A program made the position numbers and the translations under genes. The notes under the pieces are model-generated. The model did not search any database. It saw only the letters and a list, made by a program, of their open reading frames with translations, and was not told the DNA's origin. DNA of 64,000 bases from Sulfurovum sp. enrichment culture clone C5 (lineage in GTDB: Bacteria > Campylobacterota > Campylobacteria > Campylobacterales > Sulfurovaceae), in assembly GCA_001493195.1 (NCBI GenBank), contig FAXN01000039.1, positions 1 through 64,000 of the forward strand, given 5' to 3'. How positions within the stretch are numbered: position 1 is the stretch's first letter; each line of letters opens with the position of its first letter. Of the stretch, positions 9,690 to 17,245 are shown one piece after another.

Positions 9690-10942
9690 AAAAAGTACAC
9701 TTTAAAACATTTGGGTGCAGGACAAATCAGTTTGACACTCAAATAATGTTATCAAATCTTAAAAACTTCACTATTGAAGATGATGATAGCACAAGTGATA
9801 TTATAGTCATCAACTCTTGTACTGTCACAAATGGTGCGGACAGCTCAGTAAGAGGCTACATATCATCCATAAAAAGAAAAAATCCAAATGCAAAAATTAT
9901 ACTAGCTGGATGCGGGGCTCATTCAAAAGGTGATGCTCTTTTTGAAGAAAATGCAGTTTTTGGAGTCATGGGACATTCTGAAAAATCAAATATCAATAAT
10001 CTTTTGCAAAAAGAAACCCCTTTTTATGAAATAGGTGATTTGAATTATGTAGATTCATCGATTGTTGAAAATTTTGTTGGAAAAAGTAGGGCATTTATAA
10101 AAATACAAGAGGGTTGTGACTTTGATTGTTCTTACTGCATCATACCGTCAGTAAGAGGAAGAGCAAGATCACACAAAACCGAAACAATACTAGAGCAAAT
10201 TTCTCTTCTGGCATCAAATGGTTATGGTGAGTTTATACTTACTGGGACAAATGTTGGTAGTTTTGGCAAGGATATAGATACAAATTTGGCAAAACTGTTA
10301 AAAAAAATATCTCTTATCAGGGGTGTTAGACGGATACGGATAGGAAGCCTAGAGCCGATACAAATAGATGATGAATTCAAAGAGTTGCTAGATGAATCAT
10401 GGATGGCAAAACATCTTCATATTGCCCTTCAGCATACTGATGATAAAATGTTGGGTATCATGAATAGGAGAAATAATTTTATTGAGGATGAAAAGTTGCT
10501 CAATTTTATTAGTCAAAAAGGTTATGCGATAGGTACTGATTTTATAGTTGGTCATCCTGGAGAAAGTGAGCAAATATGGGAAAATGCACTTGCAAGAATT
10601 AACGCCTTACCATTAACTCATATTCATGCTTTTACTTATTCAAAAAGAGATGCTACAGCATCATCGGTTATGAAAGATATAGTAAAGGGTGATATAGCAA
10701 AAGTAAGACATGCCGAACTTACAAATTGTATAAATGAAAAAAATAGAATTTTCAGAGAAAGCAACCATACAAATCTAGAAGTTTTGATAGAATCAACAAA
10801 AAATAAAAACTCATACAAAGGGTATGATCAATTTTATAATTTGCTAGAGGTTAAAAGCAAACTAGATTTGTCAAATAGCTGGATAATAGCCCAAAATGCA
10901 GAGGTAAGAAATGATAAAAACTTTTTTGAATATGAATGCTAA
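9686..10942 (+). CDS. mtaB: tRNA (N6-threonylcarbamoyladenosine-C2)-methylthiotransferase MtaB
   Basis: MtaB converts t6A-37 to ms2t6A in tRNAs reading ANN codons. The N-terminal UPF0004 domain carries the three cluster cysteines in KTFGCRTNQFD, INSCTVTNGAD and LAGCGAHSKGD. The radical-SAM cysteines are in EGCDFDCSYCIIPSVRGRAR near residue 135. The opening FGCRTNQFDTQ marks the MtaB rather than the MiaB branch. A full TRAM domain is not obvious at the C terminus. The start ATGA overlaps the mscS stop, and the 3' end overlaps the FtsH-like gene by 32 bases. Confidence 0.93.
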   Translation: MKKVHFKTFGCRTNQFDTQIMLSNLKNFTIEDDDSTSDIIVINSCTVTNGADSSVRGYISSIKRKNPNAKIILAGCGAHSKGDALFEENAVFGVMGHSEKSNINNLLQKETPFYEIGDLNYVDSSIVENFVGKSRAFIKIQEGCDFDCSYCIIPSVRGRARSHKTETILEQISLLASNGYGEFILTGTNVGSFGKDIDTNLAKLLKKISLIRGVRRIRIGSLEPIQIDDEFKELLDESWMAKHLHIALQHTDDKMLGIMNRRNNFIEDEKLLNFISQKGYAIGTDFIVGHPGESEQIWENALARINALPLTHIHAFTYSKRDATASSVMKDIVKGDIAKVRHAELTNCINEKNRIFRESNHTNLEVLIESTKNKNSYKGYDQFYNLLEVKSKLDLSNSWIIAQNAEVRNDKNFFEYEC

Positions 10943-12566
10943 AAGATTAAAAACAATTGCATTATTGTTTGGTATTTTGGTAATTATAGTAATTATTGGA
11001 ATATTTAAAAACAACAATACAACAATCACAAGAGGTGAAGTAGAAAAGCTTGATAAGAATGGCACTATAACAAAAGTTATAGTAGATGGAAATTATCTAT
11101 ACCTCAATACAAAAAATAAATCTTATAGAATATATAAAGATGCTATTGATTATAAAGACTTTTTTGACAAATATCCAGTAGAAATCAAAGATGATGGTGT
11201 GGATTTGTCCATGATGGCAATATTTGCCATCATTATATTACTTGGTATTTTTTATATATCTAGCAAAAAAAAGGATTTGAATTTTTTAAAATCAAGCTCT
11301 TTTAACAAAAATGAAGCACAAACCCCAAGCGAACACATTTCCCCAATGAAAACAGATATAAAATTCAAAGATGTTGCTGGCATCGATGATGTAAAAGAAG
11401 AACTTGAAGAGATTATAGATTTTTTGAAAAATCCAAAAAAATACAAAAATTTTGATATAAGACTACCAAAAGGCGTGCTATTAGTAGGTCCTCCTGGTGT
11501 TGGAAAAACGCTTATAGCCAAGGCTGTGGCGGGAGAAGCTGATGTGCCATTTTTTTATCAAAGTGGAGCAACTTTTGTAAATATATATGTTGGTATGGGA
11601 GCAAAAAGAGTATCTGCATTATTTCAAATGGCGAAAAAAAATGCTCCTAGTATCATATTTATAGACGAAATTGATGCCATAGGTAAGAGTAGGGGTGGTA
11701 GACAAAGTGACGAAAGAGAAGCAACGCTAAATCAACTTTTAACAGAAATGGATGGTTTTGAAGATAGCTCTGGAGTTATCGTCATAGCTGCTACAAATAA
11801 GATTGATGTGCTTGATGATGCACTTTTGAGAGCTGGTAGATTTGATAGAAGAATCTTTTTGTCATTGCCAAGCATAGATGAGAGAATAAAAACACTTGAA
11901 CTTTATCTATCCAAAAAATCTCACAGTGTAGATGTGAGAGAACTTGCAAAAATGAGTATTGGATTTAATTTTGCTTCACTTTCAACATGGGTAAATGAAG
12001 CTGCACTTTATGCAATAAAAGAAAATAAAAGATATATAGAAACTAGTGATTTTGAAGCTGTAAAAGACAAAGTAATAACAGGAAAATCTAGATTTTTAAC
12101 ATATGATGATGAAGAGAGAAATATACAAGCAACATATCAAGCAGCAAAAGCATTACTTGCAACTTGGTATGATATAGGCTTTAGTAAAATTGGTATTGCT
12201 ATGCAAAACTTTGAAACGATGGATCATAACCTAACATCAAAAAATACGATGATAGAGAAGATAAAAGTTTACCTCGCTGGTTCAATTGCAACAAATTTAA
12301 AATACAAAAATATCTATTCAAATAGTATCAAGGATATAGAGTTAAGTAAAAATTTAGCAGATAAGATAATAAACGATTTTGAACTAATTCTTCAGAGTGA
12401 CACAAAGATAGAATCATCTGAGCAAATATTGCAAACGGCCAAAAAAGATGCTACTGCGATTTTGGAAAAATTAGATTCAACACTAGATGGTATAGCTGAA
12501 CATATTTTAGAAAATGAATTTATTACGCAAGAAGAAGTTAGAGAGATGCTTCGTGAAATTTTTTAG
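10911..12566 (+). CDS. FtsH-like AAA+ ATPase with a destroyed protease site
   Basis: The N terminus has a transmembrane helix (about residues 14-28), a short periplasmic loop and a second helix (about 100-116), as in FtsH. The AAA module is intact: Walker A VGPPGVGKTLIAKAV (about 192), pore loop FVNIYVGMGAKRV, Walker B SIIFIDEIDAIGKSRGG, and the second region of homology RAGRFDRRI. In the peptidase domain, where FtsH has AYHEAGHALV, this protein reads ATYQAAKALL: both zinc His and the catalytic Glu are gone. It is therefore probably a non-proteolytic unfoldase or adaptor. It starts inside mtaB behind AGAGGTAAGAA. A second, true ftsH must exist elsewhere. Confidence 0.88.
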   Translation: MIKTFLNMNAKRLKTIALLFGILVIIVIIGIFKNNNTTITRGEVEKLDKNGTITKVIVDGNYLYLNTKNKSYRIYKDAIDYKDFFDKYPVEIKDDGVDLSMMAIFAIIILLGIFYISSKKKDLNFLKSSSFNKNEAQTPSEHISPMKTDIKFKDVAGIDDVKEELEEIIDFLKNPKKYKNFDIRLPKGVLLVGPPGVGKTLIAKAVAGEADVPFFYQSGATFVNIYVGMGAKRVSALFQMAKKNAPSIIFIDEIDAIGKSRGGRQSDEREATLNQLLTEMDGFEDSSGVIVIAATNKIDVLDDALLRAGRFDRRIFLSLPSIDERIKTLELYLSKKSHSVDVRELAKMSIGFNFASLSTWVNEAALYAIKENKRYIETSDFEAVKDKVITGKSRFLTYDDEERNIQATYQAAKALLATWYDIGFSKIGIAMQNFETMDHNLTSKNTMIEKIKVYLAGSIATNLKYKNIYSNSIKDIELSKNLADKIINDFELILQSDTKIESSEQILQTAKKDATAILEKLDSTLDGIAEHILENEFITQEEVREMLREIF

Positions 12567-13071
12567 TGGTTTTGGATTTCAAAACGAACAAGAACTCTTT
12601 AATGATTTTTTGCCAAAAGGCGAATATGTTGTAGCTGGTTTTAGCTATGGAGCCATAAAAGCTTTTGAATATGTCTTAAATAACAAAAATAGAATAGATA
12701 GACTTATACTTTTGTCGCCAGCATTTTTTCAAAACACATCCGATGCATTTAAAAGAACTCAAATGAGATATTTTAACTCCAACAAAGACGAATATATGAA
12801 AAATTTCATGGACAATGTTTGTCTGCCAAATAACCATATATCACTTCAAAAATATATCCGTGATGTAGAAGCAAAACAATTAGATGAATTACTAAGTCAT
12901 AAATGGGAATTAGAGGATATAAAAAATATTATAGATAAAAATGTAAAAATAGAAGTATTTTTTGGCGAAATGGATAATATTATAGATACAAAAGTTGCAA
13001 ATGATTTTTTTTCAAAACTAACAACAACTTATTTCATCAAAAAGGCAGGGCACTTACTAGATGTTAAATAA
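12553..13071 (+). CDS. bioV: Pimeloyl-ACP methyl ester esterase BioV-like alpha/beta hydrolase
   Basis: A 172-residue alpha/beta hydrolase with the short form typical of Campylobacterota BioV, which frees pimeloyl-ACP for biotin synthesis. The nucleophile elbow is GFSYGAIKAFEYVL, the acid lies in FFGEMDNIIDTKVA, and the catalytic His is in IKKAGHLLDV close to the end. The GTG at 12553 is chosen as start because the protein then begins KFFSGFGF, as BioV homologues do; an ATG at 12514 would add 13 residues with no family counterpart. It overlaps the end of the FtsH-like gene by 14 bases. The assignment rests on recall of the family. Confidence 0.75.
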   Translation: MKFFSGFGFQNEQELFNDFLPKGEYVVAGFSYGAIKAFEYVLNNKNRIDRLILLSPAFFQNTSDAFKRTQMRYFNSNKDEYMKNFMDNVCLPNNHISLQKYIRDVEAKQLDELLSHKWELEDIKNIIDKNVKIEVFFGEMDNIIDTKVANDFFSKLTTTYFIKKAGHLLDVK

Positions 13072-13696
13072 TAAAAATATCACAATTTGGTTTAAATATA
13101 CTCTATTTGTACTATTTGTCATTACTTGGATATGGTCTAGCATATCTCCTTTTAGTAGGCATGATTGGATATTGGAAAATATTTTAGTAATAATGATATT
13201 GGCTGTTTTAATCCTAACTTATAAAAAATTTAAGTTTTCAGATGCCTCATATATAATGATCACTATATTTCTTATTTTGCATGAATTTGGAGCACATTAT
13301 ACATATTCTCTAGTGCCTTACGATGAGTGGCTAAATTATAATTTTGGTTTTACAATAAATGGCTTGATGGGCTGGGAGAGAAATCATTTTGATAGATTTA
13401 TACATCTTATTTTTGGTATCCTTTGGGCATATCCTGCAAAAGAATTTTTTGCTAGAAAATTATCATTGAACAATAACTGGAGTTGGTTTTTTGCTCTAGA
13501 AAGTGTAATGTCTTTTTCACTTCTTTATGAGCTGATAGAGTGGTTGGTTGCCGTGGTATTTGGTGGGGAACTCGGTATGCAGTACCTTGGAACACAAGGA
13601 GATATTTGGGATGCACACAAAGATATGCTTTTAGCAACGCTAGGTGCCATGGTTCCTATAGTCATAGCGATTATTATAAAAAAATTAAAAAGGTAA
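13061..13696 (+). CDS. DUF2238 (YjdF-like) inner membrane protein
   Basis: A 211-residue integral membrane protein with about six helices. It carries the family's conserved polar blocks LILHEFGAHYTYSLVPYDEW, GWERNHFDRFIHLIFG, LYELIEWLVA and GTQGDIWDAHKDM; the His, Asp and Glu residues at helix ends are the hallmark of DUF2238. No biochemical role is known. It overlaps the bioV end by 11 bases and is followed three bases later by the SDR gene, so it belongs to the same transcription unit. Confidence 0.85.
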   Translation: MLNNKNITIWFKYTLFVLFVITWIWSSISPFSRHDWILENILVIMILAVLILTYKKFKFSDASYIMITIFLILHEFGAHYTYSLVPYDEWLNYNFGFTINGLMGWERNHFDRFIHLIFGILWAYPAKEFFARKLSLNNNWSWFFALESVMSFSLLYELIEWLVAVVFGGELGMQYLGTQGDIWDAHKDMLLATLGAMVPIVIAIIIKKLKR

Positions 13697-13699
13697 AAA

Positions 13700-14515
13700 A
13701 TGATGAATAAAGTTGTAGTTATTACTGGATGTAGCAGTGGAATAGGACTTACAACTGCAAAACATCTAAAAGAAAATCAAATGAGTGTTTGTGCAACAGC
13801 TAGAAAAACAGAAGATGTTAAAAAATTAAAAAAAATAGGATTTGATGCTTATAAACTTGATGTTACAAATAATCTAGATATAAAAAACACCATCGAAGAG
13901 ATTGTAAACAAATATGGAAAAATAGATGTTTGGTTTAACAATGCTGGTTATGGACAACCTGGAGCAATTGAAGACTTGCCAACAAAAGCACTTAGAGAAC
14001 AATTTGAAATAAATGTTTTTGGTATGCATGAATGCACTATTCAAATTTTAGAAGTTTTTAAAAAACAAGGTTATGGCACCATCATACAACATAGTTCTGT
14101 TCTTGGGATAATTTCTCTTTTTGGAAGAGGAGCGTATAATGCAAGTAAATATGCGATAGAGGGTTTAAGTGATACTTTGAGATTGGAATTGACAGACACA
14201 AAAATAAAAGTTATTACACTAAATACTGGTCCGATAACAAGTGATTTTAGAAAAAATGCGACAGCAAAACTCCAAGAAAATATAGATATAGAAAATTCGC
14301 GGTTTAAAGAGTTGTATCACAAAGGCTTAAAGGGTGAGGGCAAAAAAGTACCATTCAATGAAGAGGCTATGTCTGTTGCAAAAATTGTCCACAAGATAAT
14401 TGTTTCAAAAAAACCAAAGCCTAGATACTATATCACCAAAGCTACATATTTGTTAGGTTTTTTAAAGAGAATTCTTAGTACAACTATGCTTGATAAAATA
14501 CTCTTGAAAATATAA
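13700..14515 (+). CDS. Short-chain dehydrogenase/reductase (SDR)
   Basis: A classical SDR of 271 residues. The cofactor loop is TGCSSGIGLTTAKHL at the N terminus, the adenine-site motif is NNAGYG near residue 87, the catalytic Ser is in QHSSVLG, and the catalytic pair is YNASKYAIEGLSDTL (YxxxK, about 150). The RK after the glycine loop hints at NADP(H). The C-terminal extension with PKPRYYITKATYLL is common in SDRs acting on lipids or retinol-like substrates, but the substrate is unknown. The ATG follows AAAAAGG; mogA begins ten bases after its stop. Confidence 0.9.
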   Translation: MMNKVVVITGCSSGIGLTTAKHLKENQMSVCATARKTEDVKKLKKIGFDAYKLDVTNNLDIKNTIEEIVNKYGKIDVWFNNAGYGQPGAIEDLPTKALREQFEINVFGMHECTIQILEVFKKQGYGTIIQHSSVLGIISLFGRGAYNASKYAIEGLSDTLRLELTDTKIKVITLNTGPITSDFRKNATAKLQENIDIENSRFKELYHKGLKGEGKKVPFNEEAMSVAKIVHKIIVSKKPKPRYYITKATYLLGFLKRILSTTMLDKILLKI

Positions 14516-14525
14516 AAGGAATAAA

Positions 14526-15053
14526 ATGGATAAGATCAAAATAGGGGTAGTAACGACTAGTGATAGGGCTAGTCAAGGTATCTATGAAGATATTTCTGGA
14601 AAAGCAATAATGGAAGTTTTGGGAGAATATATATCAAATGAGTGCGTTTATGAATATCGTTGCATAGCCGATGAGCAAAATTTGATAGAATCAACACTTT
14701 TAGAGTTAGCTGATATCAAGTGTGACCTCATAGTTACAACAGGTGGCACTGGTCCAGCACCTAGAGATGTAACAACCGAAGCAACAGAGAATGTATGCCA
14801 AAAACTTTTACCAGGTTTTGGCGAGCAAATGAGAGCAGTTAGCCTAAAGTATGTTCCTACTGCGATTCTCTCTCGCCAAAGTGCTGGAATTTGCAAAAAA
14901 TCACTCATAGTAAATTTACCAGGAAAACCAAAATCCATCAGAGAATGTTTGGAAGCTGTTTTTCCAGCTGTTCCATACTGCTTAGATCTTATAGGGGCAG
15001 GGTATATAGAAGCCAATGAAGAAAATATCACAATCTTTAGACCAAAAGCATAA
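14526..15053 (+). CDS. mogA: Molybdopterin adenylyltransferase MogA
   Basis: MogA adenylylates molybdopterin before metal insertion into molybdenum enzymes. The 175-residue protein has the MogA/MoaB fold landmarks: IGVVTTSDRASQG at the start, the loop VTTGGTGPAPRDVTTEAT (about 71-88), and PGKPKSIRECLEAVFPAVPY near the end. The length and the PAPRD variant suit MogA rather than MoaB. It is coded between the SDR and a small hypothetical gene; other Moco genes are not in the window. Confidence 0.92.
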   Translation: MDKIKIGVVTTSDRASQGIYEDISGKAIMEVLGEYISNECVYEYRCIADEQNLIESTLLELADIKCDLIVTTGGTGPAPRDVTTEATENVCQKLLPGFGEQMRAVSLKYVPTAILSRQSAGICKKSLIVNLPGKPKSIRECLEAVFPAVPYCLDLIGAGYIEANEENITIFRPKA

Positions 15054-15056
15054 AAA

Positions 15057-15269
15057 ATGAATATAGATTTTATAGAATCAAAAATAAACGAGATATTACA
15101 AGAACTTGAAAACGAAGCAATTAGTTGTGTTACAAATCAAAACTTCGATAAAAAAACAACAAACTTGAAGTTAAAACCTCTTGTTAGTAGTAAACAAATA
15201 CTTATAAATGCTCTAGAGAGCATAAAAATGGCCGATAGGCTTTCAAGAGAAGGGCTGGAAAAAAAATAA
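15057..15269 (+). CDS. Small hypothetical protein downstream of mogA
   Basis: A 70-residue, mainly helical soluble protein (MNIDFIESKINEILQELENE at the start) of no family I recognise. It starts four bases after the mogA stop, so it is probably the last gene of that unit. The convergent repeat element that follows could end transcription here. Confidence 0.5.
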   Translation: MNIDFIESKINEILQELENEAISCVTNQNFDKKTTNLKLKPLVSSKQILINALESIKMADRLSREGLEKK

Positions 15270-15292
15270 ATTCACTCTATTGGATAAAAATA

Positions 15293-15358
15293 GATTGCTT
15301 CGACGCTTCGCTTCTCGCAATGACAGTCATTGCGAGGCTTTTAAAAGCCGTGGCAATC
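15293..15358. repeat. Nested inverted-repeat element of the CTCGCAATGAC type
   Basis: An imperfect palindrome of about 66 bases, rich in G+C in an A/T-rich setting. GATTGC (15293-15298) pairs with GCAATC (15353-15358). Inside are a perfect 11-base pair CTCGCAATGAC/GTCATTGCGAG around one A (15314-15336) and a palindrome GGCTTTTAAAAGCC (15336-15349). Similar CTCGCAATGAC elements are dispersed in many bacterial genomes. It lies between convergent genes and could fold into a bidirectional terminator-like structure. Confidence 0.75.
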
Positions 15359-15371
15359 CATAATTAAATTT

Positions 15372-15983
15372 TTAACTTATTTTAGTTGCAGTCATTGCAA
15401 ATACTGTAAACGCACCATTTGGCTTTTCTATGATATTTGCTGTTTCAAACTTAATATCATCAAAACCAACTTCTTTTGCAATAGCTTCCAATTCACCTCT
15501 ATCGAAACCAAAATGAAATACTCCAGTATTGTCTCCATGAAAAGTTCCATCTTCACTATCTAAATCAGCAATTGCTATAAAACCACCACTATTTACCATA
15601 TTAAATAATTTTAAAAACAACTCTTTTATATTTTCTACATGATGGATAGTCATAGAGGATACGACACCATCGAACTTCAAATCATTTCCACACTCAGATA
15701 TATCACCATAAATAACTTCTGTATCACATAAAAATTCATTTTGTTTTGCCAAAAACTCATCTAGCATGGATTTTGAATTGTCTATCGCAACTATTTTGCT
15801 TATATTTGGAGCCAAAAAATAGGTCAAAAGCCCTGTACCAGCACCAAAATCAGCTAAAACCATCTCTTTTTGTATTGATATATTTTTTAATATTACATCT
15901 GCTATCTCTTTTGCATTTTTTACTCTAGTGCTGCTCATGTCCCAATTTTTTGACTTTTTTTCAAATAAATCTTGTTTTTTCAT
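15372..15983 (-). CDS. Class I SAM-dependent methyltransferase
   Basis: A 203-residue methyltransferase. The SAM-binding motif I is VLADFGAGTGLLTYFLA (about residue 45), followed by the acidic end of strand 2 (IVAIDNSKSMLDEF), then a motif II/III region FDGVVSSMTIHHVENIKELF, as in UbiE/Methyltransf_11 enzymes. The substrate is unknown. The start at 15983 is chosen because AGGA precedes it at seven bases; an upstream ATG (16034) would run into the tetR gene. It starts eight bases after the tetR stop and is thus cotranscribed with it, and is the only evident structural gene under that regulator. Confidence 0.85.
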   Translation of the reverse strand: MKKQDLFEKKSKNWDMSSTRVKNAKEIADVILKNISIQKEMVLADFGAGTGLLTYFLAPNISKIVAIDNSKSMLDEFLAKQNEFLCDTEVIYGDISECGNDLKFDGVVSSMTIHHVENIKELFLKLFNMVNSGGFIAIADLDSEDGTFHGDNTGVFHFGFDRGELEAIAKEVGFDDIKFETANIIEKPNGAFTVFAMTATKIS

Positions 15984-15991
15984 ATAAATTC

Positions 15992-16648
15992 CTAAAATAA
16001 AGTATCTTTTTTTTCTAATTTCACGGTATCCCAAAAGAATTCTACGTGTTTTTCAAATAATGATACCATAGAAGAGGTTGGTTTTTTGTCAATTTTGAGC
16101 AAAGTTATCTGCATTTGATAGAAAAATAGGGGTGAAAAGAACTCATTTGCTAAAAGTAGAGGGTCTGATGATTTGATCATTTCATCTTGCATCATAGAAA
16201 ATAGGTAAGATGATAGTTTTTTGACATTTTCTTGGTAAAAATATTCATTATATATCTCTCTAATATTAATATTATTAAATATTTCCTGCATAAGTAGCTT
16301 AAATAGTGCCTCATTTTTACTATCAAAGCTTATAAGCTTGAAAGTAGTGGCAATGCTAGAAAGCAACGTCTTGCCGTGCTTATAGGCATCTGGGGCATTG
16401 AAATTTGAAAAAAGGCTTGTGATAGCGGAGCTTGTAAGCTCGGCAACTAAAGTAGAGAGTATTTCGTCTTTATTTTTGAAGTGATTGTACAATGCACTCT
16501 GCTTTATACCCAGTTCACCAGCTATATCCCTTACGCTTGTAGCCTTATATCCACTTGTAGCGAATAATTTAAGAGATACATCTAGGATAGAGCTTCGTGT
16601 TCTATCGCCCCTAGACAGGGGCTTTGATTCATTTAGTTCATTATCCAT
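15992..16648 (-). CDS. TetR/AcrR-family transcriptional repressor
   Basis: A 218-residue regulator with the TetR N-terminal DNA-binding domain: RSSILDVSLKLFATSGY followed by the helix-turn-helix SVRDIAGELGIKQSALYNHF (about residues 40-60). The C-terminal ligand domain is not similar to a named subgroup. The start at 16648 has GAGGAG eight bases upstream, better than the ATG at 16663. Its own promoter at 16675-16703 contains a perfect-armed palindrome in the spacer, and three more copies lie upstream, so strong self-repression is likely. The methyltransferase gene follows in the same operon. Confidence 0.92.
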   Translation of the reverse strand: MDNELNESKPLSRGDRTRSSILDVSLKLFATSGYKATSVRDIAGELGIKQSALYNHFKNKDEILSTLVAELTSSAITSLFSNFNAPDAYKHGKTLLSSIATTFKLISFDSKNEALFKLLMQEIFNNINIREIYNEYFYQENVKKLSSYLFSMMQDEMIKSSDPLLLANEFFSPLFFYQMQITLLKIDKKPTSSMVSLFEKHVEFFWDTVKLEKKDTLF

Positions 16649-16674
16649 ATCTTTACTCCTCATATATTATTATA

Positions 16675-16703
16675 ATTATAGTGAACATTTGTTCATTTGT
16701 CAA
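16675..16703 (-). promoter_or_regulatory. Consensus promoter of the tetR-methyltransferase operon
   Basis: On the minus strand TTGACA (16698-16703) and TATAAT (16675-16680) are both perfect sigma-70 boxes with a 17-base spacer. The palindrome TGAACATTTGTTCA occupies 16682-16695, that is 14 of the 17 spacer bases. A bound TetR dimer would block RNA polymerase directly. Confidence 0.8.
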
Positions 16704-16823
16704 TAATATAGTTCAAGAATTAGGTGAACACTTGTTAATATAATAACTTTATGACTATATTTAAAAAGAACACTCGTTCATTAATGTAATAGTGTTATAT
16801 ATACATAACTGAACGCTTGTTAA
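16682..16823. promoter_or_regulatory. Array of four TetR-operator-like palindromes, 42-43 bases apart
   Basis: Four 14-base sites are visible: TGAACATTTGTTCA (16682-16695), TGAACACTTGTTAA (16725-16738), AGAACACTCGTTCA (16767-16780) and TGAACGCTTGTTAA (16810-16823). Start-to-start distances are 43, 42 and 43 bases, about four turns of B-DNA, so all sites face the same side of the helix. Flanks after each core share a loose TTAATnTAATA pattern, which suggests tandem duplication of a unit of about 43 bases. Binding by the adjacent TetR is inferred. Confidence 0.75.
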
Positions 16824-17245
16824 TTTAATACCTTGTATACGCCTATATATCGTACTTTTAGTTTATGTGTATTTATTGATACATCGAATATGGTCAATTT
16901 TTGAAAAGCTATGGTGTTTTTAAATTAAATAATATTATATTAACTATAATTGCTTATGGGTTTTAGTGTTGGAATTAGCTGGAGAAACTTTGGGTATCTA
17001 AAATATATGTTTTGTGTTTATGAACTCAATGACCAAAATTAGAAATGAAGATAAATGATAAAAACAATTAGCACTATAAAATTTTAAATAAAGCCAAAAG
17101 ATCAAAAATATACTAAAAATAGTAAAAAATAATATCGCTAGATCTATTTATAAAAACACTTGAGTAGGGTTACTTATGTTTTTTATAGAATTTATATTAT
17201 GTTAACCATATAATAATTATGCGCAAAAATACCATTGATATATTT
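16824..17245. other. Intergenic region without a recognisable gene
   Basis: About 420 A/T-rich bases between the operator array and the 3' end of the next minus-strand gene. I see no frame longer than about 40 codons with a ribosome site, no RNA gene and no clear terminator. A very degenerate fifth operator-like stretch may lie near 16853, where the array period predicts one. Confidence 0.5.

Noticed and set aside
12514-12552. ATG at 12514 as the start of the BioV-like gene
   Set aside because: It adds 13 residues read from the end of the FtsH-like gene; the GTG at 12553 gives the family-type N terminus.
16682-16823. Regular repeats with 28-29 base spacers resembling a tiny CRISPR array
   Set aside because: The repeats are only 14 bases, imperfect and palindromic; spacers are A/T-rich with shared sequence; no cas gene is near; and the first copy lies in a tetR promoter.
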